NCBI RefSeq assembly: GCF_965363235.1
Contig: NC_134846.1
Coordinates: forward strand, 253,001 to 317,000
Direction: 5' to 3'
DNA length: 64,000 nt
Source of the DNA: Mytilus galloprovincialis
Taxonomy: Eukaryota; Mollusca; Bivalvia; Mytilida; Mytilidae
The position numbers were made by a program, and so were the translations under genes. The notes beneath the pieces are model-generated. The model was not told where the DNA came from. It made no database searches and worked only from the letters and a program-made list of their open reading frames with translations. Shown one piece after another: positions 13,560-25,734 of this stretch. Positions within the stretch are counted from its first letter, which is position 1. Each line of letters starts with the position of its first letter.

Positions 13560-13800
13560 TTTCTCAAAATTAGGTGACCATTATGTTATATCCGTTTCAC
13601 AGATGATAGCAGATATATTCCCATAATGTCGTAACTAAAATTCACGTCCTCTCTTAAACGAATGGAACCAACCAAATTAGACTTGTTACTGGGTTTGTAC
13701 CAACATGAGCAGCAGGACCTGTGCCACATGTGGAGCAGGTTCTGCTTCCTTTTCTGGAGCACCTGCGATCATCCCAAGTTTTTGGTTGGGTTCGTGTTGC
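13560..13800 (+). mobile_element. 3' end of the fossil reverse-transcriptase element
   Basis: Begins in the last coding motif of the element (ISVSQMIADIFP) and continues into the tail, CACATGTGGAGCAGG then GGTTGGGTTCGTGTTGCTTAG. A decayed plus-strand fragment. Confidence 0.5.
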
Positions 13801-14364
13801 TTAGTACATGTAGTACCTATAAAAGTACTCGTAAAATATCTTTAAATGCCAATTAATTGATTTGAATTATGTCACGTAAGTAATCTAGAACACAAATGTA
13901 CATTTGGGATTATTTCTGGGAACACTGTAGACATTTGTTTTTCATGAGTTTGATACTGCATATATTCCCCTGGTTTAGAAAAAAGTTATTATGGAAAATA
14001 AAAAGGAGTAAGCTTCTTCATATTTTATATCCCAGAAATATCCACAATGAAATTATATGTTTTATGAAGGATATGTCATACATTTATTTTTTCTAAAAGA
14101 ATTTCACAAAATGTTTATTTCATAAGGAAAACAAGTTAATATGACTTCATATGTTCCACCGCAAATGCACAGTACATTATAAGTCTATATGGTGCATCAG
14201 CAAGGTACAGGATGTATAATTCCAAAAACGTGAAATACAGTATGTTATTAAAACTGGAGACGTTAAAAAAGTAACAATCATTGTTTGTTCTATTATAATG
14301 AGGTACAGGAATAAACAAACTGAAGCATAATTCAGGTGTGATGTGGAAAGGGAAGAAATGTACA

Positions 14365-15430
14365 TTTTAATTACTTTAGATTATAAAAAGTAAGATGTGA
14401 TTGCCAGTGAAACAACTATTTACCAGATGACTTTATTTCTAGCCTGAATGATTTTTCTGTGATCAAGTTAAAAAATATCGTGGGACTCATTTTGAGACGT
14501 TGTACATATACATGCATATTCATGCAGTTTAATATCTTCCCATAATGTCGAATTAGACTATTTACCGGATTTGTAATCACATAAGCAACACGACGGGTGC
14601 CACATGTGGAGCAGGATCTGCTTACCCTTCCGGAGCACCTGAGATCACCCCTAGTTTTTGGTGGGGTTCGTGTTGTTTATTCTTTAGTTTTCTATGTTGT
14701 GTCGTGTGTACTATTGTTTTTCTGTTTGTCTTTTTCATTTTTAGCCATGGCGTTGTCAGTTTGTTTTAGATTTATGAGTTTGACTGTCCCTTTGGTATCT
14801 TTCGTCCCTCTTTTAATAAATTAATACTAACAGATGTTAATAACAATGATTACAAGTACATGTACTTTATATAACATTCGAACCATGCAATTCACAGAAG
14901 ACATGTTAACATCACATAATAATTTCTTTAAAATGCTTTTAACGGACAAAGTATATTTTATTTATTTAAATTCTTTATTTCAGTACTAAATATAAGAAAG
15001 AAGATTTGATATAATTGCCAATGAGACAACTCTCCACAAGAGCCAAAATGACACAGAAATTAGCAAATATAGGTCACCGTACGGCCTTCAACAATTAGCA
15101 AAGCCCATACGACATTTTCAGCTATAAACGGCCACTAAGAATAGCTTTAAACATTTTCAATTTTACGATTAATTTTAGGATATGTTAACTAACACTTCAA
15201 ACTACTTGGATTCTGAAAAGACCAGAGTTTACTTGAAGAGACTCGACATAATCTCGACAGTACTTAACTGCACTTAAATCTAAACGTTTTAGATCTCGAT
15301 TTTACTAAATAAGCATAATTGAGCACTTGATTAATTTGTTATAGTCTGAATATGGCCTCGACAAATGCGCAGTCAGTCAAGAACAGTCTCGACTCAGTCT
15401 TTACAAATTTCGACCAGTCTCGAACTGTCT
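14365..15430. repeat. Segmental duplication, copy A
   Basis: Matches 17386-17930 in order: TTTAGATTATAAAAAGTAAG, CAAGTACATGTACTTTATAT with AACATTCGAACC, and the CTCGACAAATG / CAGTCTCGAC-type tract. Copy A is longer because it carries a retroelement tail (14597-14822) and an 'aagatgtggta' fragment (14999-15133). Confidence 0.6.
14597..14822 (+). repeat. Retroelement 3'-tail copy
   Basis: Tail-only fragment: CACATGTGGAGCAGGATCTG, GGTGGGGTTCGTGTTG, GCCATGGCGTTGTCAG, then TTGACTGTCCCTTTGG and a CCCTCTTTTAA end. It carries no coding body and sits inside the older duplicated block at 14365-15430. Confidence 0.65.
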
Positions 15431-15597
15431 CAATCAAGTCTGGACCGATGGATTTTGTCAAAAAAGGTATTCTAAGTTGCCATGGTTTCAACATTTTAGG
15501 GACTTATCTCTCTTAAAAGATCGATGAAGTTTTTTATTGCTTTTTCTGAACTTCAGTTATTCTCTAAAAATAGAAAGTGAAATAGCACTCTGAGGTT

Positions 15598-15812
15598 AAT
15601 GTGGAGCAGGATCTGCTTACCCTTCCGGAGCACCTGAGATCACCCACAGTTTTTGGTGGGGTTCGTGTTGCTTAGTCTTTAGACTTCTATATTGTGTCAT
15701 GTGTACTAATATTTGTCTGTTTGTCTTTTTCTTTTTTAGCAATGGCGTTGTCAGTTTTTTTTATCTATGAGTTTGACTGTCCCTCTGATATCTTTCGCCC
15801 CTCTTTAAATGC
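15598..15812 (+). repeat. Retroelement 3'-tail copy
   Basis: The same tail (ATGTGGAGCAGGATCTGC ... ATCTTTCGCCCCTCTTTAAA), about 1 kb from the previous copy and in the same orientation. Confidence 0.65.
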
Positions 15813-16930
15813 AGGTTATATTCACTCGTAAGTTCTTTCTCGCCAAAAAATGGATAAATTCGATTAAGAATACGAAATGTCTTTCTTTAACCATCGATGA
15901 CCAATAAAATATTTTAGCTAAGCATGTTAAACTATCCTTGTGTTTGTTGTATAACAAATATATACTGTATTTTATAAAACGCTAAAGTGAATGGTGACCC
16001 TCCTATTTTATGTCATTATTTCGATCTCAATAGCCATTGGTATTAAGTAAGAGAAAGTAGCCCCTCATCTGGATGTCTAAGAATTCACATAAGCACAGAG
16101 TTGTTGAAAATATAATGGCATTATCATTATTTTTTTAACAAGATAATCAAATAATCAAAAATACAGTCCTAGCTTATACAAAAAATTAAAATAATTATTA
16201 AATATTTGGTGTAGTACTTTATTAACGTTATTTCATATTCACTGTAAAAATCACATAATCAAAGATCCAATGAGGAGGCCCGAGAACGGACAGACAAACA
16301 AAGACATATTCGCCCAATGAATTCCACTGGACATATAAATATGCAGGTTCTATAAACAAACAGACATCTTATTGTAATAAACATTTGCCTGCTAATTAAA
16401 CAATTTGTATGGTCTTAAATTTAAACTGAAATTAAAAAAAAATATATTGATTTTCGAATTTTAAAGGTTGGATGCCATTGCAACCAATATGCAAATAAAC
16501 TGCACTTATTTAAAAAAAGTTTTATATATTATATATGGTCTTAATTTGTATAGAAGGTATAACATATCTTCATAAACAGGTCTGTTTATTTATGATTCTA
16601 ACATTTGAACAATGTGTAAAACAGCTATCATCTTTTTTTAAACAAAAAGCCAATTACTTTTAACATCTCAATGATTTCCAAGTTTTTCGTGACAGTGACT
16701 TGTTGATTTTCTTTTTGAATATTTGAAAAGATTATTAACGCAACGAGAAAAAAAAAACAGCAAACATAAAACAAGTCTTATACTTAACATTTTTAGTTTC
16801 ATGCAAGTTTCTTTAATTAAAATAGCTTTGCATTCATTTTTCTATCATTTCAATAGTAATCTTGAACTAAAACCATGCTTAAACTTTAAAAAAAATATGT
16901 ACGGTGAATCCATTGTGTTATGAAAATACA
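15813..16930. other. Intergenic AT-rich DNA, nothing recognised
   Basis: Homopolymer-rich sequence without recognisable exons or repeats between the retroelement tail and the duplicated block. Confidence 0.4.
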
Positions 16931-17169
16931 TAAACTCATCATAGATGCCAGGATTAAGATTCTCAAAGTTTTGCCAAATATAGCTACGGTAATCTATTCC
17001 TGAGTTAGAAAAGTCGTAGTTTTTTTTAAATTTCAAAAGTTTTGTAATTTATAAATATGACCATTTCAATGATAATTAATGTCAGCACAGAAGTGCTGAC
17101 TGTTGTACTGGTGATACCCTCGCGGAATTAAAACTCAAACAGCAGTGGCATCGACCCAGTGGTTGTAAA

Positions 17170-17345
17170 CAAACTCATAATAGATGCCAGGATTAAAATT
17201 TGTATTTACGCCAGACGCGCGTTTCGTCTACAAAAGACTCATCAGTGAAGCTCGAATCTAAAACTGTTAAAAAGGCCAAATAAAGTACAAAGTTGAAGAG
17301 CATTGAGGACCAAAATTCTTAAAAGTTTTGCCAAATATCCAGATA
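17170..17345 (+). repeat. ACGCGCG bivalve repeat, copy
   Basis: ATAATAGATGCCAGGATTAA, GCCAGACGCGCGTTTCGTCT, CATCAGTGAAGCTCGAATC, and further to TTCTTAAAAGTTTTGCCAAA. A partial copy of its first part lies at 16930-17000. Confidence 0.65.
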
Positions 17346-17385
17346 AATTTCATTTCATTTTTTATTTAGCAAAATCCTGTATTTT

Positions 17386-17930
17386 AGTTACTTTTAGATT
17401 ATATATATGAAAAATAAGATGTGGTGTGAGTACCAATAAGACAATTCTTCACAAGACAAGTTTATTTCTAGTTAAATTTGAATGATTTTCTGCTGTATAA
17501 ACTCTGATATCTGACGTCTTTTGTAAAAATCAAATACAAAAAGGAAAACGTTTTGCGTGTCGTAAATATCCTTAATCACGTAGCATGATCGATTAATACC
17601 TACAGCTGTTAATAACAATTATTACAAGTACATGTACTTTATATAACATTCGAACCGTTAGCTGAATCCATAGAAGACATGTACACATCAAATTATAATT
17701 TCATTTAATAATATTAAACGGACAATATATATTTTATAAATTACCGTTTACAAATAAAATTCTTATTTTCAATACAAAGTATAGTTTGATTGAAAAAAAT
17801 GTATAATTAAGTAGTACTTGATTATCTTGCTGTAGTTTGAATATGTCCTCGACACATGCTCGGTCAGCCTCGAACAGTTTCGACTAGTCTCGAACAGCTT
17901 CGAATCAGCCTTGGCGGCAAATTTAGTAAT
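17386..17930. repeat. Segmental duplication, copy B
   Basis: Counterpart of 14365-15430: CAAGTACATGTACTTTATAT with AACATTCGAACCG, and GTCCTCGACACATGCTCGG. It lacks the large insertions seen in copy A. Confidence 0.6.
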
Positions 17931-18098
17931 GACTGGTCTGATTAAGCATATTTTTCCTAGCTATATATTGTCTTTACAAACTCCATATTATTTGGAAGTT
18001 TGATTCATTGCTGTCAAATTAATAAACAAAACTTGGTTAATAGCAGAAAAGAAAAAAAATCATGTATAGTATTATTATTCTCATCACTAGTGAAAAAT

Positions 18099-18622
18099 GA
18101 TCTTCGCTAGCCAAGGGTTACGATCCATCTCGCTCTCTTCACCCATGGCGGATTGAGATAAAATTTTGGAGACACATGGTAAGGATTTTTATTGATTGCA
18201 GTTGAAACTCGCTGCATTCAATCAAAAATCGCTTTTAATATGATCACGTGTAAATGTAGAAAGTGTTTGTAAACAATTGCCACGTGTTTATTGCATGTGC
18301 AACAAATCTGTACATCCCTAAACATACGACTATATTTAGTGACAACTTGAATGTTTTAATCAACTTATAGAAGTTTCTGTGTATGTTTCATGGACAAATG
18401 TATGAATGTTGACGTATATTATCGTTTCCGGCTTTACCAAGTGTGTAGAGTCTAGACACTACTATGTTTTTACCTCCAAATTGAAGAGTTTAAGTGCTTC
18501 CATTGGTCAAGAATAATGTATTCGAAATGGATGCGACTTAAATTTTCCGTCAGATGGCGCAACATTGTTTTTCAAGGGTGAAGAGAGCGGGAGTGGATCG
18601 TAACCCTTGGCTAGCGAAGATG
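18099..18622. mobile_element. 524-bp TIR element with 9-bp target duplication
   Basis: Left end ATCTTCGCTAGCCAAGGGTT then ACGATCCA; the right end is its inverted partner, TGGATCGTAACCCTTGGCTA then GCGAAGAT. The arms continue into CTCTCTTCACCC / GGGTGAAGAGAG, over 40 bases in all. GTGAAAAAT flanks both sides (18090-18098 and 18623-18631). A 9-bp duplication with long TIRs fits a Mutator-like non-autonomous element. No coding capacity seen. Confidence 0.75.
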
Positions 18623-18828
18623 GTGAAAAATCTGTTCTCGGCAAATGTTTGGTCGAATCTTAATTGTGACGTTAAATTTTCTTGGTTTTCTTCTGAATTT
18701 TCCTAATGTGACGTCATGAAAAAAGGCGACCAAGCCGGATGACGTCACATAAAAAAATACACAACTTTCTTCAAATCTTTAAAACATAAGGATAAAAATC
18801 ATTAGAGAAACAGATTCCACCACTATAA

Positions 18829-18957
18829 CTCGTGTATTAAGATATTTCTCCACTCTCGACAGTTACATTTTAATTATTTAAAAAGCTCGGTAAGCCTCGC
18901 GATTTAAATATTAAAATTTAACTGTCCCGAGTGGAGAAATATCGTAACACTCTTGTT
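18829..18957. repeat. Inverted-repeat (hairpin) element
   Basis: Arms of about 44 bases: ATATTTCTCCACTCTCGACA (left) against its complement CCCGAGTGGAGAAATAT (right), enclosing an AT-rich loop with CTCGGTAAGCCTCGCG. It sits about 200 bases past the Mutator-like element. Confidence 0.55.
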
Positions 18958-19814
18958 GTAGTTGTGTAATCTATATGTATTGTACGCTGTTAAAATCTAC
19001 GCATGTCCCTATATTGTGATCTGTGGTTAGTTTGTAGACTCATTGAATGTATCATCTCTTTTTCCCTATAATACTATAATCAGTGGAGACGTTTGATTTG
19101 TCTTATATTTTGGTATCATATTTCGGGACGACCTTTATAGATTGCGTTTTGATATGGGTTTTGCTCATTGTTTATAATTATCGTACCCTCAGCTCAGAGT
19201 GAAGAAAACCAGATAATGATTGATGCAGACAGACGATCCTTTTTCATCTTCTTTTATTATCTCGCTTATTTACAAACTGTATCTCATCTTGTTTGTTGTT
19301 AATTTAGTAAATGATACATCTATTATTTTTTGTGTTCAGAAGAATGAAACGGAAAATTAAAATTAATTTAGTTTTTCGAAGGTGAATGTTTGAATTTAAT
19401 TGAATGATATTAAATTTCACGCAGCTTTGATACTGGTAATCATTTTGATAATATATTGTATTGGACTGAAAGGTGAATAACTCTCATATCCCAATTTTTT
19501 TACAACTAGGTATATTCTTACACTTGAAGAGTGACATCAAGTTTGTATCAATAATCTTTGTTCCTTGGGAAGCTTACTGTTGATTTCGAAAGTGCCATCG
19601 CACAAGACGTATTCCATATATAAAACATATTTTCATGTATGAATAGGACTCGCAAGACCTATTTGTTTCTTTTGAAGCCATGGCGTTGTCAGTTTTTGCA
19701 ACTATCAATTAACCATTCAAATTTTACAATGTTCAATATCAATAGGTTGTTTGTGTCATTTGGTCCCATTTTCCCTAACAGCATAGTGTGATTCATATTC
19801 GTCTTAGATACGAG

Positions 19815-19965
19815 TTAAAAAGTCCCTTTAGCTCTTCAACTTCGTACCTTATTTGTCCTTTTTAACTTTTTTGGATTTGAGCGTCACTGATGAGTCTTTT
19901 GTAGACGAAACGCGCGTCTGGCGTATATACTAAATTTAGTCCTGGTATCTATGATGAGTTTATTT
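19815..19965 (-). repeat. ACGCGCG bivalve repeat, copy
   Basis: Minus-strand copy: GCGTCACTGATGAGTCTTTT, ACGAAACGCGCGTCTGGCG, then CTGGTATCTATGATGAG. Confidence 0.65.
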
Positions 19966-20063
19966 AGTATCTTTCGTCTTTTTTTATACACCATCGACCA
20001 TTTTTTTATAGGAAAACTAGGTTTTTCAAATATATGGTTTTACGGATATTTTAACGTACTTTT

Positions 20064-20232
20064 TTCGATTGAATTGTTTTACATTGTCATTTCTGGACCT
20101 TTTATAGCTGACATACGGTATGGGCTTTGTTGAAGGCCGTACGGTTACCTAAACATGTTAATTTCTGAGTCATTTTGGTCTCTTGTGGAGAGTTGTCTCA
20201 TTGGCATTCATACCACATCTTCTTTTTTTTTT
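20064..20232 (+). repeat. 'aagatgtggta' interspersed family, copy
   Basis: Plus-strand end fragment (GAATTGTTTTACATTGTCAT ... CATACCACATCTTC, T-rich end). It abuts a minus-strand copy of the ACGCGCG repeat at 19815-19965. Confidence 0.65.
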
Positions 20233-21094
20233 ATATTATAACGTCTTTTAGAATTTTGATTCGATCTTAAGCAAGATCAAGCGAAAGACAAAAACATACA
20301 TTTCGCAAATCAAGGGAAATGATTACTTAAAAGGTTTGGTGCAAAATATGACCTTATGATTATCCTTTCAAGAACTACAAGCATATCGATTGAATACTAA
20401 ACAGAACATTTCATAACATCTTAGCAAGTTATTATAAGGTATATAATTCTTTTATTTCAACTTGGGTGACATGCAACTGCCAATTGACCAATCAAAATTT
20501 ATAATGTTCAAAATATATAAGATATGTATTTCGTTTGATCTAAAATTGACCCATTTCCTATATCTTATTTGTTATCCATCTTAGATATACACTTCGAATG
20601 CGGATCTAAACTTATTACTTAAATATTTAAAAAGTCTAACGATAACAAAATTTTAAACTAAATTGAAAAGCATTCACTGCTTATTTTTTGTTGTCGCCGA
20701 AATGCAACATCTTTTAAACTTAATGTTTTGTCTGTTTTTTTATATCCTTTTGACGTGACTTTATACTTATATATCTCGTCCTTGTGCATGTGATTGTTAT
20801 ATGTAAATTTTGTATTCATTTCTTTCATTGTTGTTAATCTGCTTTGTCAATTTGCCTTTTTGTGTTTCTTTGATACATACGAGGTGGATTTGTATTTATA
20901 CATATCGTCATTGTGTAATTGTGCTATTGTAAATTTTACATTTAATTTTTAATTTATTGTCTTTTATTTTTCGCTAATGTACTTTGTCTATATGTCTTTT
21001 TGTGCTCCTTTGCTACATAATTATTAGATTTTATAGTGATTGAGATTATAACACAATTTTGACTGCTGTACCCCTATTTTTGACATTTTTACCT

Positions 21095-21480
21095 TTCATA
21101 GAAATAAGAAGATGTGGTACGAGTGTCAATGAGACAACTTTCCATCCAAGTCATATGTATTTATAAAAGTAAACCATTATAGTTCAAAGTATGGTCTTCA
21201 AAACAGAGCCTTGGCTAACATCGCACAGCAAGCTATAAATGTCCCTAAAAATTACTAGTGGGAAACCGTTCAAACGGGAAAACCAACGGTCTTATATATA
21301 TGAAAAACAAAAGAGAAACGAGAAACACATATGAACCACATCAACAAACGACGACTACTCAACATCCGATTCCTGATAGGGGCACACAATCGCAGCGGAT
21401 TTAAACGTTTTAATGGTACCAAACGTTCACTCTTATCAGAACCAAGAGTATAACATGACAACATAAAAAGACACACTATA
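21095..21480 (-). repeat. Related longer interspersed family ('accattatag' type), copy
   Basis: Shares the AAGATGTGGTACGAGTGTCA start with the shorter family but continues AAACCATTATAGTTCAAAG, GCCTTGGCTAACATCGCAC, then AAACGACGACTACTCAAC. A minus-strand copy. Confidence 0.6.
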
Positions 21481-22118
21481 CAATGTCAATTAAAATGGCT
21501 TAACTCATTCAAAAGACATATTAACATGTGTGAACATACACTGAATAAAAAAAAAGTCATTGAAGTTCAGTCATTTTGTGATTTTTTTCTAGCCATGTAG
21601 AAAAATAAACACAGTTATATGCAAAGTAAAACTGAGATTAAAATAGTCCGAGTCTAATGTCTGAAAAGGTAACTAAACAAAATGACAATGATACATAAAT
21701 TAACAAGGGACTACTAGCAGTTACTACCATATCAGATGTAGACCTCATTTAGACTGATTAAAAGTTTATGTTTTCAGCATATGAATATCAAGCACAATCC
21801 TTCCCGTTGTTGGTTTAGCATCATACCACGTTAGCCTATGTGTGTAATGTATAATCTGGTCAATTTTTTTTCGAGTAAAAATAAATAGTTAAATTTAATT
21901 TATTAACTCGCTATTGGGAAGATACAATACAAAGAACACTTAGATAAGACCAAAAACCATTGTTCGTTCACTGAAGTGTTTACAAAGTTAATTCCCTTGG
22001 CGCTTGTGTGTTTGTTTAAAATGTCGGACGCAAAACCTAGCGTGTAGAAATGATGAGTTTTAAAGTCAAGTGATGTACAAAAAGCAAAATAAAAATATTT
22101 TACGTAACCTTCTTCTCG

Positions 22119-22290
22119 GTTTGTTCAAGTATAAGACGTTATAATATCTGAAGGTCATGGTATTTGTTTAAGTATAAGACATTATAATATCTGAAGGTCA
22201 TGGTATTTGTTTAAGTATAAGACGTTATAATATCTGAAGGTCATAGTATTTGTTTAAGTATAGGACGTTATAATATCTGAAGGTCATGGT
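22119..22290. repeat. 43-bp tandem repeat, four copies
   Basis: Four units of GTTTAAGTATAAGACGTTAT then AATATCTGAAGGTCATGG and TATTT, differing by one or two bases each. No coding meaning seen. Confidence 0.85.
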
Positions 22291-22477
22291 ATTTGTGGCA
22301 CATTTCAGCCAAAAATATGAGTTTACTTGCTTAATCTTTTAAATCAAAGATGCGAGTTGAAGTTTTATATTACTTTGGTACTCAAGCTGTCAAATGATAA
22401 CAATTCTTAGAAAATAAAACACTGTTTACACGTTAACACTTTCGAGTTTTCTGTTCTCACGGTTCTCACCTTAGCTG

Positions 22478-22650
22478 GATTTGGCAAAACTTTTAAGAAT
22501 TTTGGTCCTCAATGCTCTTCAACTTCGTACTATATTTGGCCTTTTTAACGTTTTTGGATTCGAGCGTCACTGATGAGTCTTTTGTAGACAAAACGCGCGT
22601 CTGGCGTACATACAACATTTAGTCCTGGTATCTATGATGAGTTTATGTAT
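22478..22650 (-). repeat. ACGCGCG bivalve repeat, copy
   Basis: Minus-strand copy just past the C1q-domain gene's poly(A) signal: TTTGGCAAAACTTTTAAGAA, AAAACGCGCGTCTGGCG, then CTGGTATCTATGATGAG. Confidence 0.65.
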
Positions 22651-22787
22651 GAATAGATTTTGAGTGTCACATGATAAACACATGATAATGTCAGAATGAT
22701 ATTTTCGAAACCAACAATTCTTATTCTCAACATACTATCAAAAAATAAAATAAAAAAGCATAATGAACTATTTTTGTGTCAAAAGTC

Positions 22788-22793
22788 TTTATT
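22788..22793 (-). promoter_or_regulatory. Poly(A) signal of the C1q-domain gene
   Basis: AATAAA on the minus strand, about 30 bases past the final TGA (22824-22826), the usual position for a very short 3' UTR. It supports a real transcription unit rather than a chance domain match. Confidence 0.6.
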
Positions 22794-23859
22794 TAAAGTT
22801 GAAACTTGACAATCATTTTCACATCATTTGCCCGACACTATCGGATCTGGCGATGTTGCTGGGAACGTAGGTATCTTAACTACATTGAAAGTGTTATAAA
22901 CATCAAAGAGACTCGATGGTGAGTTCTGCATTTGTACCCAAATCTGGTCATTTACTTCCAGTTTCATGCAGACAGTTTGGGTTGCCATATCCCAGCTGTT
23001 ACCAGTAAATAGCCATACATAAATAACTCCATTCTTCCTCAAAGTAGTGTGAGCCATTACCTGACCTGACATCATGGTAACAGACACCAACTAACAACCC
23101 GCCATTCCTGGACAAACAGTATAAATGCCCGTTGCGCTATCGTAACAAGGATCATTACAAAGAAATCGGCTGTATTTGATAACACCATTTGCCGGATATA
23201 AATGAGAACCGGTGGTTAATGTCGCTGTCAATGAAGCTGTAATAATATTTCAAGGGATTTAAAAATATAATATACACATAAACATAACCGTACATTTTGT
23301 ACTTCATGTCGAAAATTCATAACTAAATCTCTAGCACCTTTTTATTCTGTAGTCAGCAGGTTTTTTTTGTATTAGTTAATGGCCACTTGTTCCTTTGCTG
23401 TTATGAATCACAGTGTATGGCCAAGCTCAGTAAAGACAGTATCTCTTCATTTTAATTAATTTAACAATATCTTCCGTTATCTTGTTGATATTTGAAATAT
23501 TAAATACAGGGTGATATTTGAACTATTGTCTTCCAAAAAGTCATGGGATTGAGAAAAACTTCTCATTTGTATTTACCGTTCAAGATCTGACATTTTAATG
23601 AAGAGTGTTATAACGCATATGTTTAACATGAATAGGTGGTATAAATATGGAATAATAAGTTTGTATTTTAGATACATGTATGTAAAATTGGTATCGAAAT
23701 TTCATAGACATTTAACGAGCTATGTAGATTGGTTAACAACAATATTATTAAATAAAACCAGAACCAACACCTTTCCAATGCCCATTCAAAAGAGTAAACT
23801 AAAAATCTATGTGGAAAGTAAGTTTAATATAACATGATATTACTAGCGCTTTCTTCATA

Positions 23860-24133
23860 TTAAGGTGGTACCTAACACCTGAACTAAAATTAATTTGGCT
23901 CGTTTAATTTTCTTTAAATTTTGACAAAGTATTAAGTTTGACCCTTTGACAAAAATATAAAAATTTCAAAAACTTTGAACCAACCGTTTAAGCAGTTAAG
24001 GGTTATATAGCAGTTTGACAAAAACTTATTTTAATCATTGAGAAGCTTGTTATTCCCTTAACAACACAACGCCATTAAAACGTTCTGATGATTTTACAGA
24101 GTTATCTCCCTGTAGTGTTAGGTACCACCTTAA
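23860..24133. mobile_element. TIR miniature element inside a 38-bp direct repeat
   Basis: Perfect TIRs TTAAGGTGGTACCTAACAC and GTGTTAGGTACCACCTTAA. It is bordered on both sides by the same 38 bases (about 23824-23861 and 24130-24167, containing ATGATATTACTAGCGC), far longer than a transposase-made duplication. In the C1q-domain gene's intron. Confidence 0.75.
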
Positions 24134-24521
24134 TATAACATGATATTACTAGCGCTTTCTTCATATTTAAGGTAATAATCAAAAGAAAGACGAAATATAC
24201 AAAAGAGACATTCAAATTCATAAGTACAAAATAGCTGACAACGGCATGGCAATAGTACAATAGATTGTCCGTTCAATAGAATCACAAATAAACATTTCCA
24301 CATATGAAGAAGTTGTAATCAAACAAAAATAAATGGAATTTAAAAAAAATCACATTTACAATTGAATGATTATATTCTTTTATTAATTAAATTATAATGT
24401 ACATGTACAGCTAAGCATTTATATTTATAGAATTAATTGCAATTTGATACACCTGAATTTGTAAATTGTAGCAACTAGATCAATGGTATAAGGTGAACAA
24501 CCCCCTGAATACAAAAAAAAA

Positions 24522-24690
24522 AGAAGATGTGGAATGATTACCAATGAGACAACTCTTCATAGGAGACCAAAATGAAACAGAAGTTTAAAACTATAGGTCA
24601 CCGTACAGCCTTCAACAATTAGCAAAGCCCATACCGCATAGTCAGCTATAAAAGGTCCCGAAATGACAATGTAAAACATGGCACATACAT
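24522..24690 (-). repeat. 'aagatgtggta' interspersed family, copy
   Basis: AAGAAGATGTGGAATGATTA, then GCCCATACCGCATAGTCAGC, in the intron of the C1q-domain gene. A plus-strand partner lies at 26675-26865, right upstream of that gene's first exon. Another minus fragment is at 14999-15133. Confidence 0.65.
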
Positions 24691-25365
24691 AAGTTTGCTT
24701 TAAATAGACCCGACTAAAAAAAGTTTGTTTTGGTGTAAAATAAATTAAATAACAAACGCTTATAAAAAAATCAAAATCACAAGGGGACATTGTGGTTTTT
24801 TTTACACAACACCGGGGACATGACAAACTGATCCTAGATCTGCTTTAAAACAAAGATATAAATAGCCACTTTGCCTTATGTGGTAAGCTTTGTTTTTTAA
24901 CATTTCTAAACATAATGATTGTTAAAGAGTGCATATAAAGCCTTCAATGGTTAAATAAATTTAATGATTTATAAATTCTTTATCATACCAGCATATAATT
25001 TTCATTATCAGAATGAATATAGCCAGTGTTGATTTATGCGGTAATAACTTTTATAAAAAACGTCCTATTTAACAACTGACGTATGCCATAAAGGTTACAA
25101 TCCGGCCACCCTTTTGTAACTTAATTTTCAAATAAGGATTTGATTGACATTATAACTAGGTATCATTGTTTAAACACTAGGAACAAAATAGGTATGTGTG
25201 TTTGAAAATATCATGCAACTCTTTTCTATATCCACAAAAGTGACGTTAATCTATTTTTTCAACCAAATTCAAAACTAAAGTGTGAATACTCTTTTTGAAG
25301 CTAAATGGCGTATTCGTAGAATTTTTTTTTAATTTATAAACTATTAAATCACTCCCTAGTAATTA

Positions 25366-25500
25366 AAAGAGGGACGCAAGATACCAGAGGGAGAGTCAAA
25401 CTAATAGATGGAAAATAAACTGACAACGCCATTGCCAAAAATAAAAGACAAACAGACAAATAATAGTACAGAAGACACAACATAGAAAGTTTACCAACTT
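25366..25500 (-). repeat. Retroelement 3'-tail fragment
   Basis: Plus strand reads AGAGGGACGCAAGATACCAG through GACAACGCCATTGCC and on to ACACAACATAGAAAG. It is a minus-strand tail in the intron of the C1q-domain gene. A similar weaker fragment lies at 60960-61055. Confidence 0.55.
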
Positions 25501-25734
25501 AGAATACAAGAATAAACTTTTTTCAATGAAAAATACATATATGGAAATACTCATTGATGTGAGTAAACATTTAAATACATAAAACACATGTTGAAAATAG
25601 ACAAAAAGGATATTGATTCATACACCTGCACAGCAAAAACACCTTAAACAAAGAGTAGCGTAGTCATTGATTGTTTGTTGGTTATCGTCTCATTCCTATT
25701 AATTTATAATGACAGTACAGTATATTAGCTCAGT

